Shown here one piece after another: positions 1-12,642 of a DNA stretch of 64,000 bases. The stretch spans positions 12,783,660-12,847,659 of the forward strand of contig CM022676.1 of assembly GCA_012295275.1 (NCBI GenBank). Reading direction: 5' to 3'. Source of the stretch: Chrysomallon squamiferum (lineage: Eukaryota; Mollusca; Gastropoda; Neomphalida; Peltospiridae). The notes under the pieces were generated by a model. The model saw only the letters and a program-made list of their open reading frames with translations, was not told the origin of the DNA and did no database searches. How positions within the stretch are numbered: the stretch's first letter is position 1; the number at the start of each line of letters is the position of its first letter. The translations under genes were made by a program, and so were the position numbers.

Positions 1-521
1 CTTTCATTTCACTATACCTTATCATTTTATGAAAATACCAGTTTTAGCGATACCAACTTTTGTTACTCAGTTAAAGAAGCCACCATGACTAAAGTTTATT
101 TGCCAATAATTTATGTGTTGTAATAAGAAAACAATGTGTTTATTTACTAATTAAATAAGTACAACACATAACTAATTAAATGATTAATCTTTGGAAATCA
201 GACAAAACTAATTAACAGAAAAGAAGGCCTACACTTAGTTTATGGGATTAAAAATGTACATATATATAATGTGTGTGTGAGCTAGAAACATGTTAATGTT
301 TTGTGTTGAAGTTTGAGCCAGGCATACAAACAAGTTCAGAAAAAGAAATGATCAGGACCCACTTCCTACACTGAGACAATGTGACAACTGAGAGATCAGG
401 ATGTAGAGGGTTACTCAGTGCGCAAGTGTGTGTCTTCATGCATGTGTGTATCCACAACAAATTGATATTAATAATAATCGCTTGTAATATATCAGCATGT
501 ATAAATGTGAATGAAACATAC
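1..521 (-). other. Intron of gene 1 downstream of D2; no exon seen
   Basis: This stretch follows the D2 donor on the minus strand. I see no transmembrane segment and no Ig exon; it is ordinary AT-rich intron and should continue to the missing anchor exon. Confidence 0.4.
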
Positions 522-821
522 CTTGGATACCAAGAGCGATGTTAGATGACACATGGTATTCACCATTAATAGCTGAACAAACCAAACTTTTCCCATTACC
601 TTCTGTATTAAATGTTTTCTTTAAATGGCTTGTTGCTACAACTCCAGAGCCACTAATTATCTCATGGGAGCTGGTAATGCCTTCTGTTATCTTTGTACCA
701 TCTAAAGTCCATGTGATTACAGCTTCTGGATAACAAGGGTTAGTTGAACAGGTCAGCTGTGTAAGAATTCCTGGCTTTCTGGGGGTTGATCCATTTGTTA
801 TAGAAACTTTCTCCAAAGGAA
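522..821 (-). CDS. Gene 1 exon: D2, C2-like Ig domain
   Basis: A 300-nt phase 1-1 exon (100 codons), acceptor TTTTCAAG, donor GTATGT. It reads VPLEKVSITNGSTPRKPGIL onward, with framework cysteines in TQLTC and SLVC and the core tryptophan in VITWTLDG. The pattern ILTQLTCSTNPC..PEAVITW resembles the second domain of nectin/CD80-like receptors (CSS..YP..ITW). It aligns with gene 2 D2 and with the decayed plus-strand copies at 13.8 and 29.6 kb. Confidence 0.75.
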
Positions 822-3800
822 CTTGAAAATGAAAAATAAAACAATAAATATTGAAATCTTGTAAAGTAATAAGTATTAATTTTTACCATTTACTCCTAAA
901 CAGAAGAAAGCACATACCTTAATTAAAAAAAATTAAAAACATCTTAATATTTTTTTTTTTTTAATTTATTATTAATATGAAACACATTGTTAAGATTAAT
1001 ATTAGTAATAGGGATGTAGGACAAAAGACCAATTGCTGAATTCGCACCTAGATAAAAATGTTACTTTCAGTTTGTCAGTTTCATTTACTTTGTGAAAATC
1101 TTTTACCAGATGCATAATTATGTTGGTGTCCCAGTACCACAGACAAACAACATTTTAAATATACATTGTGGCTCAAGATTTATACAAAACAGAAGATAAT
1201 TTTTTTTAAATGCACTTTTCTTGAAGGGCTGGTGAAAGAATAATGTGGATGTAATAAAATATTGGTCAAATTTGCTTATCCCTGAAAAAAAAAAAAACCC
1301 CTTTTCCATGACAGCACTGAAAAAACATGATTATTAGCTTTAAATGAATGTTCTGCAGATCATTACATCATTAGTAACAGCAAGAAATCAAGAAATGTGC
1401 AGTTTAAAGTTCTGATGAAAACATAACTGTATATGTTTATTCTGCATGTTCATTCTGTAAAAAAATGCATTTAATCATTAATCCAAAGATGTCCACAAAA
1501 ACATGAGTGCAGTCAGCATTTTGGAAATCTTGTGTATCTGTTTTAAGTACATGTATTATTGCTAAACATTAGGTATTCAGGTTTAAAAAAAATTGTGAAA
1601 TTTTGTTTACTATTTATGATATATTACTAAAATTTTGGAATTCAAGACTGGCGAATTTTCACATTTCAAAATCATTCCTTCACAATAAAATGGGATGTGT
1701 CAGACTTCATTCTTTTCTTTTTTTAAAGACATTTTACTATTGGTAGTAAGGAGATCAATCTACTTTGATTTCATTTTTGCCAAAGATGACTGGAGACTAG
1801 ATACTGCTAAATGTCAACATTTAAACCTCATTTGGTTTTAAATGTCCTTCAATGTCTCTGATCCACATCACAACATACAAAATGGAATTTGAGTACATAA
1901 ATCAGATTCAGTATCTATATATAACAATAAATAAAAGATTTTTACCATGGACTTCACAATATTCAGTATTACTTGGAGTTCCTCCAAATGCTGGACCACA
2001 TCTCCAGGCAGTTCCATTACAACCGAAGTTGACGTTGTTTACAGTCAAATTGAAAACAGTTCCCACAGAACATGAATACTGGTAATCAGATGGAGGAGTT
2101 CCTGTGCAGCTGGTTCCTGATCCTTGGCTCACAGGGAAATCTAAGTCTGGTGTCTTCCACTGTACTGATTTAACAACTGTTCCAGCGTTACACGTAAAAG
2201 TGATTGATGATCCAGAAAAAACATATTTTTCAGATTTTGTAATGGTGTACTTACCTAAAAAGAAATAAAAAAATGAAAAATAAAAAAAATGTATGTATAT
2301 AATTATATTTTATGAATAATTATTGTCAACTCAAATTTGTCCCTGCTTCAGACTTAAACAGAGATAATGCAAACTATAGTTACCAATATAGTTGTCTAAT
2401 AATGGCAGCCAACTCCACAGTCCCAAGTGTTCCCCCAGTGTTTCATCCTCTCTGATTCTTTTCAAAATCCACTGGTCTAGACTTAAATATGTTGCAGACT
2501 TATATGAAGTCAGCAGAGTGTAGCCAACCATGACGGTAAACCGTATTTTTTTTATCTTACATAATTGGGCCCTTAGCCATATCCTAATATGGCCTCATTC
2601 AAGCTGTGTGGAAAGTCTTTTCAGCGATATTTAGATATATTGTTTTCTGTGTTTCTTTAACATAGTAAATTGGTCATAACTTATTTATTATACCATGAAT
2701 CGCAAATAAGGTTGTACCTACTTGTAGAATTCGCTGGTAGCTATTTTCTTACTTATTATATTTTGTATTGTTGTACTTTTAAGGTACAGGTTTTCAAAAT
2801 GTTGGTAAATATTTAATATTTACCTAAATGGCTTACTTTAATATAATTTAACATCTCGTAATCAGCCTATGCAAGAAATGTTTATCCTGTTTCTGTATGC
2901 TCTGTTTGATTTGTTTATCAATTTGATGTAACCTGTATATGCTCCATAGAGAGTTTGAGTTTGGTCCACCAAAGGTGCAAACCCTAGACATGAAATCAGC
3001 CATATTTTAATAGGTTCGTTAGCACTTGAAAGCTAACACCTCTTTTGTGCTGGGCCCTGTGACATGGATAAAAATTCCTTTTGTTTCTTGCTAATGACTG
3101 TTAATTGCTATGTGATTTCAGTAATAGGATTACTACTAAATAATGGTACATATTTAGATAATATATATATACTGTTAGAAATATTTGCAGAAATGAATTG
3201 GTAACATATTTACTTACTTTAAAGATACATACAGGTTAATTACGAGATGTTAGACTGTATAAATGTAAGCCATATAGGTAAATAATCAATGTTACCAACA
3301 TTTTCAAAAACTGTACCTTAATAGTACAACAATATAAAATATTATAAGTGAAAAAAAAGCTACCAGCGAATTCTACCAGTAGGTATTACCTAAATTGCAG
3401 TTTAATAAGGAAGTTAGATCCAATTTTCTAACCTAAACATATACAGAAAATAGTACATCTAAATATCACTGTTAAACTTTCTACAGCTTAATTGAGGCCC
3501 TATTAGGGTATGATTAACTTAAGGGTCCTACTGTGTGAGATAAAAGTGGTTTACCATCACAACCATAAATTGATCATTATCAACAACATTACAGGTGCTC
3601 TCTGTTTGAGTTCTTTCAGGCTTTTAAATCCCAGTCAACAGTGATCATCAGAAATGGAAAGAGACAATGTCAGAAATGGTGATTATTGCACATTTGTCAT
3701 GAAAATATTTGTTTTTCTCACTTCCATGTGTAGATATTTTACTAATATTGCATACTCCTATTTGAAAAAATTGGAGTACTTTTGTGGTAGTAGTGAAGCC

Positions 3801-3952
3801 TATCTCAATACATGGTCATTCACATTTGTTATTTGATGATGTTAATGTTTGGTATTCAAAAGTTCTATTTAACTAACAGGAAAATGAAAATAAATACAAA
3901 GTAAAAAAGAAAATCCAGAATATTCAGAAAATAAAAAGAAAATAACAATAAT

Positions 3953-4012
<60 letters not shown>

Positions 4013-4150
4013 CAACAACAACAATAATAATTCAAAGACAGTCTTTAAACATATTTACATATTCTCTGAAGAACTGCATTTAGCAAACTCACCCAAAATA
4101 ATTTTGACTGTAACCAGATATATTAAAATAGGAGCTAAAATCAGTGACAT
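522..4150 (-). CDS. Gene 1: two-Ig-domain receptor, 3' end outside window
   Basis: Minus-strand gene made of a signal-peptide exon (4093-4150), a 309-nt D1 exon (1946-2254) and a 300-nt D2 exon (522-821). All junctions are GT..AG and all phases are 1, so the frame runs through 222 codons. D1 and D2 exon lengths are identical to those of gene 2 at 18.1-22.4 kb, and both domains align along their full length, so these are paralogues. In gene 2 the transmembrane exon lies 1.13 kb after D2; the same spacing puts gene 1's anchor exon beyond the left window edge. Likely a secreted-pathway cell-surface receptor or adhesion protein; ligand unknown. Family assignment is firm, function is inference. 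Confidence 0.75.
1946..2254 (-). CDS. Gene 1 exon: D1, cysteine-rich V-like Ig domain
   Basis: A 309-nt phase 1-1 exon (103 codons) between TTTTTAG and GTAAAA. It begins KYTITKSEKYVFSGSSITFTC; the Ig framework cysteines are in ITFTC and AWRC, and two more lie in GSGTSC and YSCSVG. The segment NLTVNNV is a probable N-glycosylation site and F/G-region strand. The four-cysteine spacing is shared with D1 of gene 2 and the distal domain of gene A, so this is a distinct local Ig subtype. Confidence 0.7.
2525..3565. mobile_element. ~1-kb foldback (long inverted-repeat) element
   Basis: Positions 2525-2866 and 3234-3565 are reverse complements of each other over most of their ~340 bp. Examples: TAGAATTCGCTGGTAGCT in the left arm against its complement near 3361-3380, and AACATCTCGTAAT near 2850 against ATTACGAGATGTT near 3238. 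The arms flank a ~365-bp unrelated spacer. Outer ends are close to GGTAAACC/GGTTTACC. The element lies in the gene 1 intron between the signal and D1 exons and has no protein-coding content that I recognise. Arms have many mismatches, so it is not recent. I could not define a target-site duplication. Confidence 0.7.
3958..4030. repeat. (ATA)n/(ACA)n microsatellite
   Basis: About 17 ATA units followed by ACA units, 60 bp left of the gene 1 signal exon, inside the intron. Confidence 0.9.
4093..4150 (-). CDS. Gene 1 exon: signal peptide
   Basis: ATG at 4150 opens MSLILAPILIYLVTVKIILG, a hydrophobic leader without strong charges. The exon ends at 4093 before a GTGAGT donor, leaving a phase-1 G that joins the D1 exon. 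A polypyrimidine-rich acceptor (TTTTGCAG) lies just upstream of the ATG, with the exon starting near 4161, so at least one 5' UTR exon should exist further right; I could not place it. Confidence 0.7.
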
Positions 4151-4761
4151 CCTCTTATTATCTGCAAAAAAAAATAATATATAATTGTTTAATGTTAGAA
4201 AATACAAACAAAATAGGAATTTGTTTTTTGGTAAATTTTCAGTTTAATTAAATATTTTTAACGAATTATAAAGGAACAGCTTACAAAGTGTTAGATGAAG
4301 ATCAATAATTAGTAGAAATATGTTACTGTTTACTTCTACCAATGTTTTCTAAAAACTGGTGAATAATAAAGGTATTTTTTGTATTTTCTTGTAATGAGTA
4401 ATGTAGTCAAACTTTGTTAGGCACACACACAAATGTAACACTGAATTTGATTGTGAATACAGCTGTAGTTTGAATATGTCTGGTTAGCTTAGCTTTAATT
4501 GGATTACTGTACAGATTTAGCTTTAGTTTATTTGTATGCAAAAAAACATATTTACACCTCAGTTTTATTTGATAAATTTAATATTAATATTATTATTGTT
4601 GTTATTGTTATTATTAGTTTTCTCTTTTCTTTTTCATCTGTGTAGAGATTCAGTAAGATTTCAAACAAAAATATATGTTAAAATATATGTTTGAATTTCA
4701 TTTTAGCAAATGATGGTATGTAATGCACAGAAATAATTACAACTTTAGAATAATTAAATTA

Positions 4762-4823
4762 ATTTTGACTGTAACCAGATATATTAAAATAGGAGCTAAA
4801 TTCAGTGACATCCTCTTATTATC
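4762..4823 (-). pseudogene. Duplicated signal-peptide exon of gene 1, donor lost
   Basis: The minus strand repeats the gene 1 signal exon and its acceptor (TGCAGATAATAAGAGGATG) with one replacement (ILAP to NLAP). The match stops just where the donor GTGAGT should be: this copy continues AAAATTAATTTAATT with no GT donor. It lies 0.6 kb upstream of the functional exon, so it looks like a local tandem duplicate that cannot be spliced the same way. Confidence 0.6.
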
Positions 4824-4859
4824 TGCAAAAAAAAAAATATATATAATTGTTTAATGTTA

Positions 4860-6040
4860 GACCTTCAAGTTGTAACAAATAAACAAATAAATTTAAAAAA
4901 AAAAGAAAAAGAAAAAGAAAAGTTATACTTAACAAACATTAAAAAAACTTTCTAATATATAAAATTAATATTCAATATGACTATGATAGTTGAGTACTTC
5001 TTTGTCACAGTCTGTTTCAATTTGGGATAGTACAGATGACAAAACTATACTGAGAAATGGGATCTGTTTCAGAAGTCTTAAGTACATACATTTTCTTTCT
5101 GTATCACTACCATTTTGTTTCTACAGTTTTAATTAATGATTGTAATAGTAATAATTTTGGTAGCCTGAATTTTCTGTTTTAACAAATGTTTTTAAGGTAT
5201 GGTCACTTTCGATGATAGGGGAAAATTACATTCATCCCTATAATGACATACAACAAATTAGGGGCTAAAATTGCTTGTTGGAACAATCCCCAATTTTTAC
5301 TGAAGGCATTTATAGTTTGTTGATAAATCGTAGAAACAAGCCAGGGTTTTTCAATGCTTTTATTATTTATTGTTGCTGCAGCTGTTGTGGTTATTATTGT
5401 TATTATTTTATTATTAAAATGAATGACAGATGACAAAAATGTTTCATCCCACATCAATGAAAACATTACATATAAATATATTACTGCATAATATGTAGAA
5501 GAAATCTAACAAAGCTTATTAAACTGAAGTTTTGATTCTATTTGTTTACTTATTTGTTCAAACCACCTAATAAAATAGAATATTTCAACCTGACCAATTC
5601 GTTTTCTGTATCATGCTTGTTTGTTTGCATGTGTGTATGTGTGTCTCTGTGTGTAAGCACTATATCTAAATCAAAAAGAATAGGAGTTTAAAAATAAATA
5701 AATGTTTAACAAGTGTCAACCATGCATTATAGGCTCACAGATGCTTATTTTGAATTTTGCTAAATACTGCTGACTTAAAAAAAATATATAACATTTCTAT
5801 ACTTTTGTTCTGGGTTTTTTTCTTCATCTAGAGCTGAAAAACTGATTGAAAGTTATTTCAATACAACCAAAATATGAACAATAATTACAGAAAGTTCATG
5901 TATATATTTTTAAAAGGCTTATGATCCTATTATTATAATGTCAACACACATACATTAATGGCTTTTACAAGTGTCATGTTATGTTACTTCTACTTGAATA
6001 TATGATTATATTATGCAATAACATAGAAAAAGGAATAGTG
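4860..6040. other. Upstream region of gene 1; no gene seen
   Basis: AT-rich sequence with short homopolymers. A minus-strand open frame at 5203-5466 has low-complexity content (TTTAAATIN run) and no splice context; I do not consider it a gene. Confidence 0.4.
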
Positions 6041-6065
6041 TTGAACTGTAGCAGTTTTATTCATA

Positions 6066-6628
6066 GATGACCCCTCTCAGGATCCTAAGAAAGTGAGTGC
6101 AAAGCCAGTGCTGACAAGAAGAAGCAGATGATGTCCACTGAATTAAAGCATGAAATCATGGTAAAAAGCTGCAACTCCACCCATAGGCGTTAAAATAATT
6201 TGTCTGATCTACAAGATAAGTGAATTTAACTGAAACACCATTAATCCCTTCCAGACCATTAAAAAAACCGCCCCATTAATTTTTTTTTTTTTGTAACACG
6301 TTTTTAAATAAGAAAAATGTATTTATAAATGACAAATATTGTATAAAAACAAAATAAAAGAGAATGTAAAGAAATAAATTGGTTTTGTAGTGTATTTATC
6401 TTGGAGATCAGACAAATTATTTTAACGCCTTTATCGGCTGTTTCTGTTTCGGTATGGTACATTTCATAGACGTACTATGTTTTTCCGCCGCGAAGTAAAC
6501 ACGTCAATTAAACGAGTGAGTGATACGCGGAATGCTGGGAGGATAGTGTTATTCGTTGAGCCAACTTTTGCTCGCGACTCAAAGCAAAAAACCGACATTG
6601 CGACTGCTCGTAACTCGAGGTACCACTG
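6066..6628 (+). mobile_element. Decayed Tigger/pogo-type element with transposase N-terminal remnant
   Basis: Positions 6240-6628 match 57061-57730 over long stretches (for example around ATGACAAATATTGTATAAA and TAACGCCTTT), and the right end GAGGTACCACTG followed by TATA matches the end of the element at 57.7 kb. At 6076-6160 the plus strand encodes DPKKVSAK and, after a frameshift, KKKQMMSTELKHEIM, the style of a Tigger transposase start. A short inverted repeat (about 6188-6220 against 6395-6430) lies inside it. The left terminus is not recognisable. Confidence 0.55.
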
Positions 6629-6699
6629 TATATCGAATGTGTATCAAATAATATCTTTCTTTGTATCCCCCTAAAAAGACCCTCCCAAAAAATCTCTCT

Positions 6700-7420
6700 T
6701 TAGATCGACAGATAGAAATGGTGGAACGTTCGGAGCTCTTTCCTAATAATTATAAAACTGACATGTAATTTATAAATAAACAAGCCAATCTTTCGTAAAT
6801 TGTCCCGTTTTGGGGGGCCGTAGATGTTCAATGTTCTCCCCCTTGAACAATACTAATCAAAATGAATAAAAGTGTTTGTGTTTATTAATAATATTATATA
6901 TAATTTATTGATGTCTAATTGACGATATGTAAAATAAAATATACCTTACTTTGGCTGCGAATAATATTACTATGCATGAAAACCCTAGTTCAGTACCGGA
7001 AATACAATGGGCGAGTCCAATATCATAACAGGAATCTATTCGGGGTAAAGAATGTACTTTTGCAAATGAAAGAAAAACTAGATATAATAAATAAAACTTA
7101 ATTGCGATAATTGATGTTTTTTTATTGCTACGTTAATTATTGACATAGATATACTGCTGTTAAATGACATCGTTAAGAAGTGATAATGAAGATAATAATT
7201 CTCATTTAGGATTTGATTATTTATGGAATTTCTCTTTCCCCTCACGAAATAATACACAATTAGGCGATATAATTGGTCAAAGCTGTTAAAAGTCCAGATT
7301 TTGTCCATTTTCCTGCAGTCCCAAATTCCTTCTATAAATCCTACCATAAAAAACAAATACATGTAACTAAAGATCTTTATGTGCTCTTTTAAATGGTGTT
7401 GTTGTTCTTGTTGTATGATT
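6700..7420. other. Intergenic; no gene seen
   Basis: AT-rich sequence with short random open frames on both strands and no domain or splice structure that I recognise. Confidence 0.35.
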
Positions 7421-7429
7421 AATCCGTTC

Positions 7430-7870
7430 TTTGTACGAGAGAGTTAACCGCGGTGGGGGTAAACGCACTTCGGCGCCCGTGGTCAGCAATTAACAGCGTG
7501 GAGTAAAATGTCCTAAAATAGGGTCGCTCTACAAACGCCTGGCTTGTTTTCGCCAAAATGGCTTCAATGTTATTTTTAGCACAGATAGAAGGGTCAAAGT
7601 TCAATCGTTCTAACCGTGTGCATGTCGTCGCTGGCAATCGCATATGTCAAAAGTTGTATCCAAAAATGGACTTTTTCATGCCTTCAAACCAATTTTGAAA
7701 AAAAAAAATGGCTGAAAATAAAACCTATGTTCGCGGGATCAAATAAAAGATCATTCAGCTACCTTTCAAACAATGTGCGACACTACGGTGTGTCTTCTTT
7801 GGCGAAAAGAAGCTCCGCGTTTGAACGTAGCACGTGCTTATGTACAGCTAGAAAGGTCTGGCGCTGTTTA
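7430..7870. other. Compositional island, probable old repeat
   Basis: This stretch is richer in G+C and CpG than its surroundings (for example CCGCGGTGGGGG at 7448 and CGGCGCCCG at 7471). Open frames of 74 and 86 codons overlap it on opposite strands but neither resembles a known family. An old mobile-element insertion is the simplest reading. Confidence 0.3.
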
Positions 7871-7879
7871 AAATGATTA

Positions 7880-9538
7880 TATTTATATGTTGTTTATATT
7901 TTTAATAACTTGTTTGCTGATTGTTTTTCTTCAATGTTCCTACTTTTAGTGTATACATTATAGCATGTGCGTAGCAAAAACGTGTTCTGAAATAAATAAA
8001 ATTAACATTGTTTCGCCGATTACTATCTTCAGTTTAAAACCGTCGATTATTTTGCTTTCAAAATTCTTGCTATAAACGTCGAATTAAGAATCGTAAACAT
8101 AACAAACTATGCAATATAATAGAACAATGTATTCAGAGGTATTGATGGAATGCTGAATAAAAATTTAATCACTTTTTTTAAAATATAAAATCATAAATTG
8201 ATCAGTTTTAAAACATTATTTTTGCTTGTTGATAAGCTCTATCAGAGAAAATGTCAACAATGGTCAGATGATAGGTAACTTTTGTTTGCTGCCAAATCAC
8301 AGCAAGTACGAAGCTAAGAAAATTATTTTATGTTTGCTTCAAATGACAGACTTATAACACCTGTGTCTTTAATTGCCTCTAGTCTCATGATTACATACAT
8401 TTTATTGTCCCTGATTAATACCTGCAAGACCTTTCTGGAGTTGACTCCAAGGATTAGCTGAGTTTATGTATTGCAAAGGAATATGGTTAAACATCAAATG
8501 CTTGTAGACCTTTTACGTAACATTTATATATATATGATATATACACATCTCAGTATCTTAACTTATTATTATCAATTATTTAACAGATGTAAAATTGAAG
8601 CTGCTTATGTAAATAAAGTTGTGCTGTTCTATATAAATTGAAAAGGTAATTTTTTTTATTACAAATGTTAGCTGTAAGTATGTCATTTGAAAGATCTTGA
8701 TAAATCGTTCACAACACAGGTTGAATTTGTCAAATAAGACAAAAACTGAAACCACAATGTCTATTTGAACTTTTAGTCATTCTACTGTGTGTTTTTTTGA
8801 AGATTTTGGCATGTTTAGCACGTGATTGTGAACACACATACAAACCTACAGGTCTGAAAAAAATTGAGTTCATTTAGCAAGTTGGTCCCATCACTCTTGT
8901 TGATTTTCAGCCTTTTGTGTCAATTACTTTTCAAACTACATTTGGCCGAAGTAGCCCTTTCTGCTAATTAGCCAAAATAGGGCTAAAAAACAACCAGATA
9001 CCTGTCGTACTGATTTGCATATACCTTCTTAACCACTGGAGATAGAGTAATAATGTTTTGTGTGTTTTCATTCTTTTTGCCACAGCTTTCATTATGTGAT
9101 ATTTGTTTTGCATATTATGTGAAATTAAAGTCAGAAAAAATTTGCCTGCCGGTACTAACATAGTGTGAAACGATTATTTTATCTCTTTGTAGTAACGTGG
9201 ACTGTTCCACACCACATCCGTTGTAAGATAAAAAGTATATCAGTATGCAGCACCGATGTAGTACGAATCTGATTTCTGTCATTTTGTATTTGGTGATGTT
9301 AACTAATTTCTTTCTGAAAAAGAATGATCTCCTGATTTGATGTAACTTGTAAGTGGACATTTATTGTTATTTGGTAATGTAACATGTTGCGTTTTTAATT
9401 TAGACCTTGTCTAAATATCACTGTTACTGTTATTAACAGTGTTAATATCAGTAGTTGAACAGACGTTTTACTATTGAGTGTTTTGTTAGAATCTGTTATC
9501 AGTTTTTGAGTATTTGATCTGCTGTTAATTTAAATTGG
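7880..9538. other. Intergenic AT-rich sequence; no gene seen
   Basis: Only short unconvincing open frames. No Ig-type exon, RNA gene or transposon end was recognised. Confidence 0.35.

Positions 9539-9569
<31 letters not shown>
9539..9569. repeat. Poly(A) tract
   Basis: About 31 consecutive A. A second tract of similar length lies at 10891-10920. Confidence 0.9.
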
Positions 9570-9570
<1 letters not shown>

Positions 9571-10890
9571 ATTGCTTTTCACCTCTGTCAGAAAATTATA
9601 CTTTGTTAACCTTTTCTCACCCTTTGTTTCTTCGACAGCCTCTTTTTCCCAACCAGATACACCTTCATACCGGTACCCCTATTACTGTTTTGCCCGAAGT
9701 GTCTCTAAGGTCCTGAATTTATATTACTTACATAAATATATCAACATAAACACACATAGACATATATAGATCCATACGTAGGATTATTTTAAAAATACAT
9801 ACACAAACATACATATGCATAAACATGATTAGCATTTTCGAAAATCTCAATTTTTGAAGGCCTAGCCTGAAGTAAGATTGACTCTGACAAAATGTATCAT
9901 ACGTCACCAAATCTGTTTTCCTCCAGTTTTCATTAACTATTTTCATCAGAAATTGCCATAACTGAATGAGGATATTTGTACCATTTGGGTGACTACTATG
10001 TTATTAGAGTGAAATACTGTGACTATCAAACACTGTAATTAAAGTTAAAGGAAATAATGAAAATCATAGGCTTTCAGAAGAACGAAAGAAAAGTAAACAT
10101 TATTGTTCCTTCATAATAATTTGTTTTATCAAATTTCTCTAATGTTTCTTCACATCTGAAGATTTACTGCTTGTTTGGTACACTTGGAACAGTTTAAAGA
10201 CAACACTATTATAAATTAAATAAACTCATATTTTGAAATAAAAACACTGACTAATTGGAGACAAAATACAAACTTTCTCTCTGTTTTACTCTAATGTCAC
10301 TGAAAAAAGTAAACTTAGATATCAACACAAATACTAGTATCTTCTTGCTTTGACCAAGTTTGGAAGGCCAGTTCTCTCCCACTAAACTCTTGAGTCACAC
10401 ACCTTTAATCTAACTAATGACATAAACACAAAATAGAGCACGTATGATTTCCAAGTTATTGCCGATATATTTGATGTAATAAAAAATATAATTAGTTATC
10501 ATAGGAGGAAAAAAAGAAATAAGTGTTTCTTTAGTTATAAATAAATGAGAAATAAAAAGAAAAGAAAAACGGGAAAAAAGAGAAACAAGAAACCAACTTA
10601 TTAGTTTTAAAAGTAATGTTTAATATAAGATTTCCTCGATGCATAAAATCCGTCTATAACTACTGTTGTCTGCAGGCATCAGTTTGTCAAGCAAATGACA
10701 CTTTGTAGCACAAACAAATGCAAATGGCACTTCACACACAGACACACACACAAGCAGAAGGATTTTGGTTCATGTCAAGCTATTTATAATTCAATCAAAC
10801 ATTAATAATATTTTACTGGAGCTGAGGTTATTAAGAAAGCACTGAATACCTTTCACTTTGATACAGATATGCATATTTTTGTGTAAGGTG

Positions 10891-10921
<31 letters not shown>

Positions 10922-12381
10922 AACCTAGAATATGCAAAACACAAAGCAAAAGGGATGGCTACAAATCAAGAATGTAAAACTAGTAGTTATAAATGTGTTG
11001 AATGGTTCCACTGAAGATGACTTCCCATTTGACTTAAAATAAATTTCTCAAGAGATTAAAATATGAATCAAGTGAAAATTGTGAAATCAGTTATTAGGCT
11101 ATATGATTACTGGGTGAGTTCGTTTCAAACCTAGCAGTAAATTACATGGGTCCTGCCTGGAAACTGTCTGCAAAGGCACTGAGGCAGATATCCCCAACCT
11201 GGAAAATTGAAACAACATGCTGAATCTTCCTCCACTGAACTTGCTCACAGTGGGCTAAGCATACCTGGAACATCTTTGTTGCAATACTGTTATGAAGAGT
11301 ATCTGTAGAAATACAAATAATCATGGTGATGTATTGAAGGTGCTGACAGCAAAAATGCCATCAGAATTGCATAGGTATTCCATGTTCTTGGTGGTAGCAA
11401 ACACAAGTTTGTCACTCTCTCCATGAGTAGTTTCCAGGATTTTCCTGTTTTAATAATGTTCTACAGTTTTGACAAAGTACTAAAATCCCATAGCAACATT
11501 TGTACAGACTACACATTAAATCCATGTCTGAAAGTTATTTCAATAAAGATTCCAAATAATTTACACATCTGGATTTTTTGCACAAATGATGTATTCAGTA
11601 AACTGGGTTTAATTTACAATGATATTTATTGAATTCTGTTTTGTTATCTTGATCAATACCTATTTGACTGATCAAAATAGAAAAAATGCGAAAGCATATT
11701 TTTACTAAAAGAACATTAATATTAATTAAAATGGCTAAACCTAAATTTAAAAAAATAAATGTATGTATAATATTTAACAGAAACATGCTAAAGTTTTTTA
11801 TGTTAAGGATATGTTGTTTAAATTTTAATTTATTTTAGCTTTTTCCAAATTGAACAATATATCACAACAAATATAAATAAAAAAAGAATTTTGAAAATAA
11901 TCAGTTATTATACAATGGACTCAAATTAATTATCTGTAGATTTAAAAAACTATGAAGATGATAAAACTATTTAAGTTTTGTATCTTTTTATTATTGTTAC
12001 TATTTTTATCATCATTATATCTTGCAATATATTCTAAATAGCTAATAGTTTTTAGTAAATGTATGAAAATAATATGACTTTATGCGTGGGTGGTTTTTTT
12101 TTGTCACATATACATGCAAGATTTTTTAAACTTCAAATGCTTTTTAAATTTAACCTTTAACATACACACTAATCATGCATATGCATATCACAGGAAGTAA
12201 AAGACTCAACTGCATAAATTTATTTAAATAGATTCCATTTCCATTATTCTTTCATACACACATCAGTCTTCATTCACTACACTTATTCTAATTTTGTGAA
12301 ATCCATTAGAAAATAATCCTGGATCACTTTAACAATAATTATGGATTTTGTATTAGTACCAGTACATGTCCAATATTTCTG

Positions 12382-12549
<168 letters not shown>

Positions 12550-12601
12550 GCAACACATATGTGATTATGTATTTGTGTGTGTTTCTCTCTTTCTGTCTCT
12601 C

Positions 12602-12611
12602 CATACATACA

Positions 12612-12641
<30 letters not shown>
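12602..12641. repeat. (CATA)n microsatellite
   Basis: About ten tandem CATA units just after the CA run. Confidence 0.9.
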
Positions 12642-12642
<1 letters not shown>

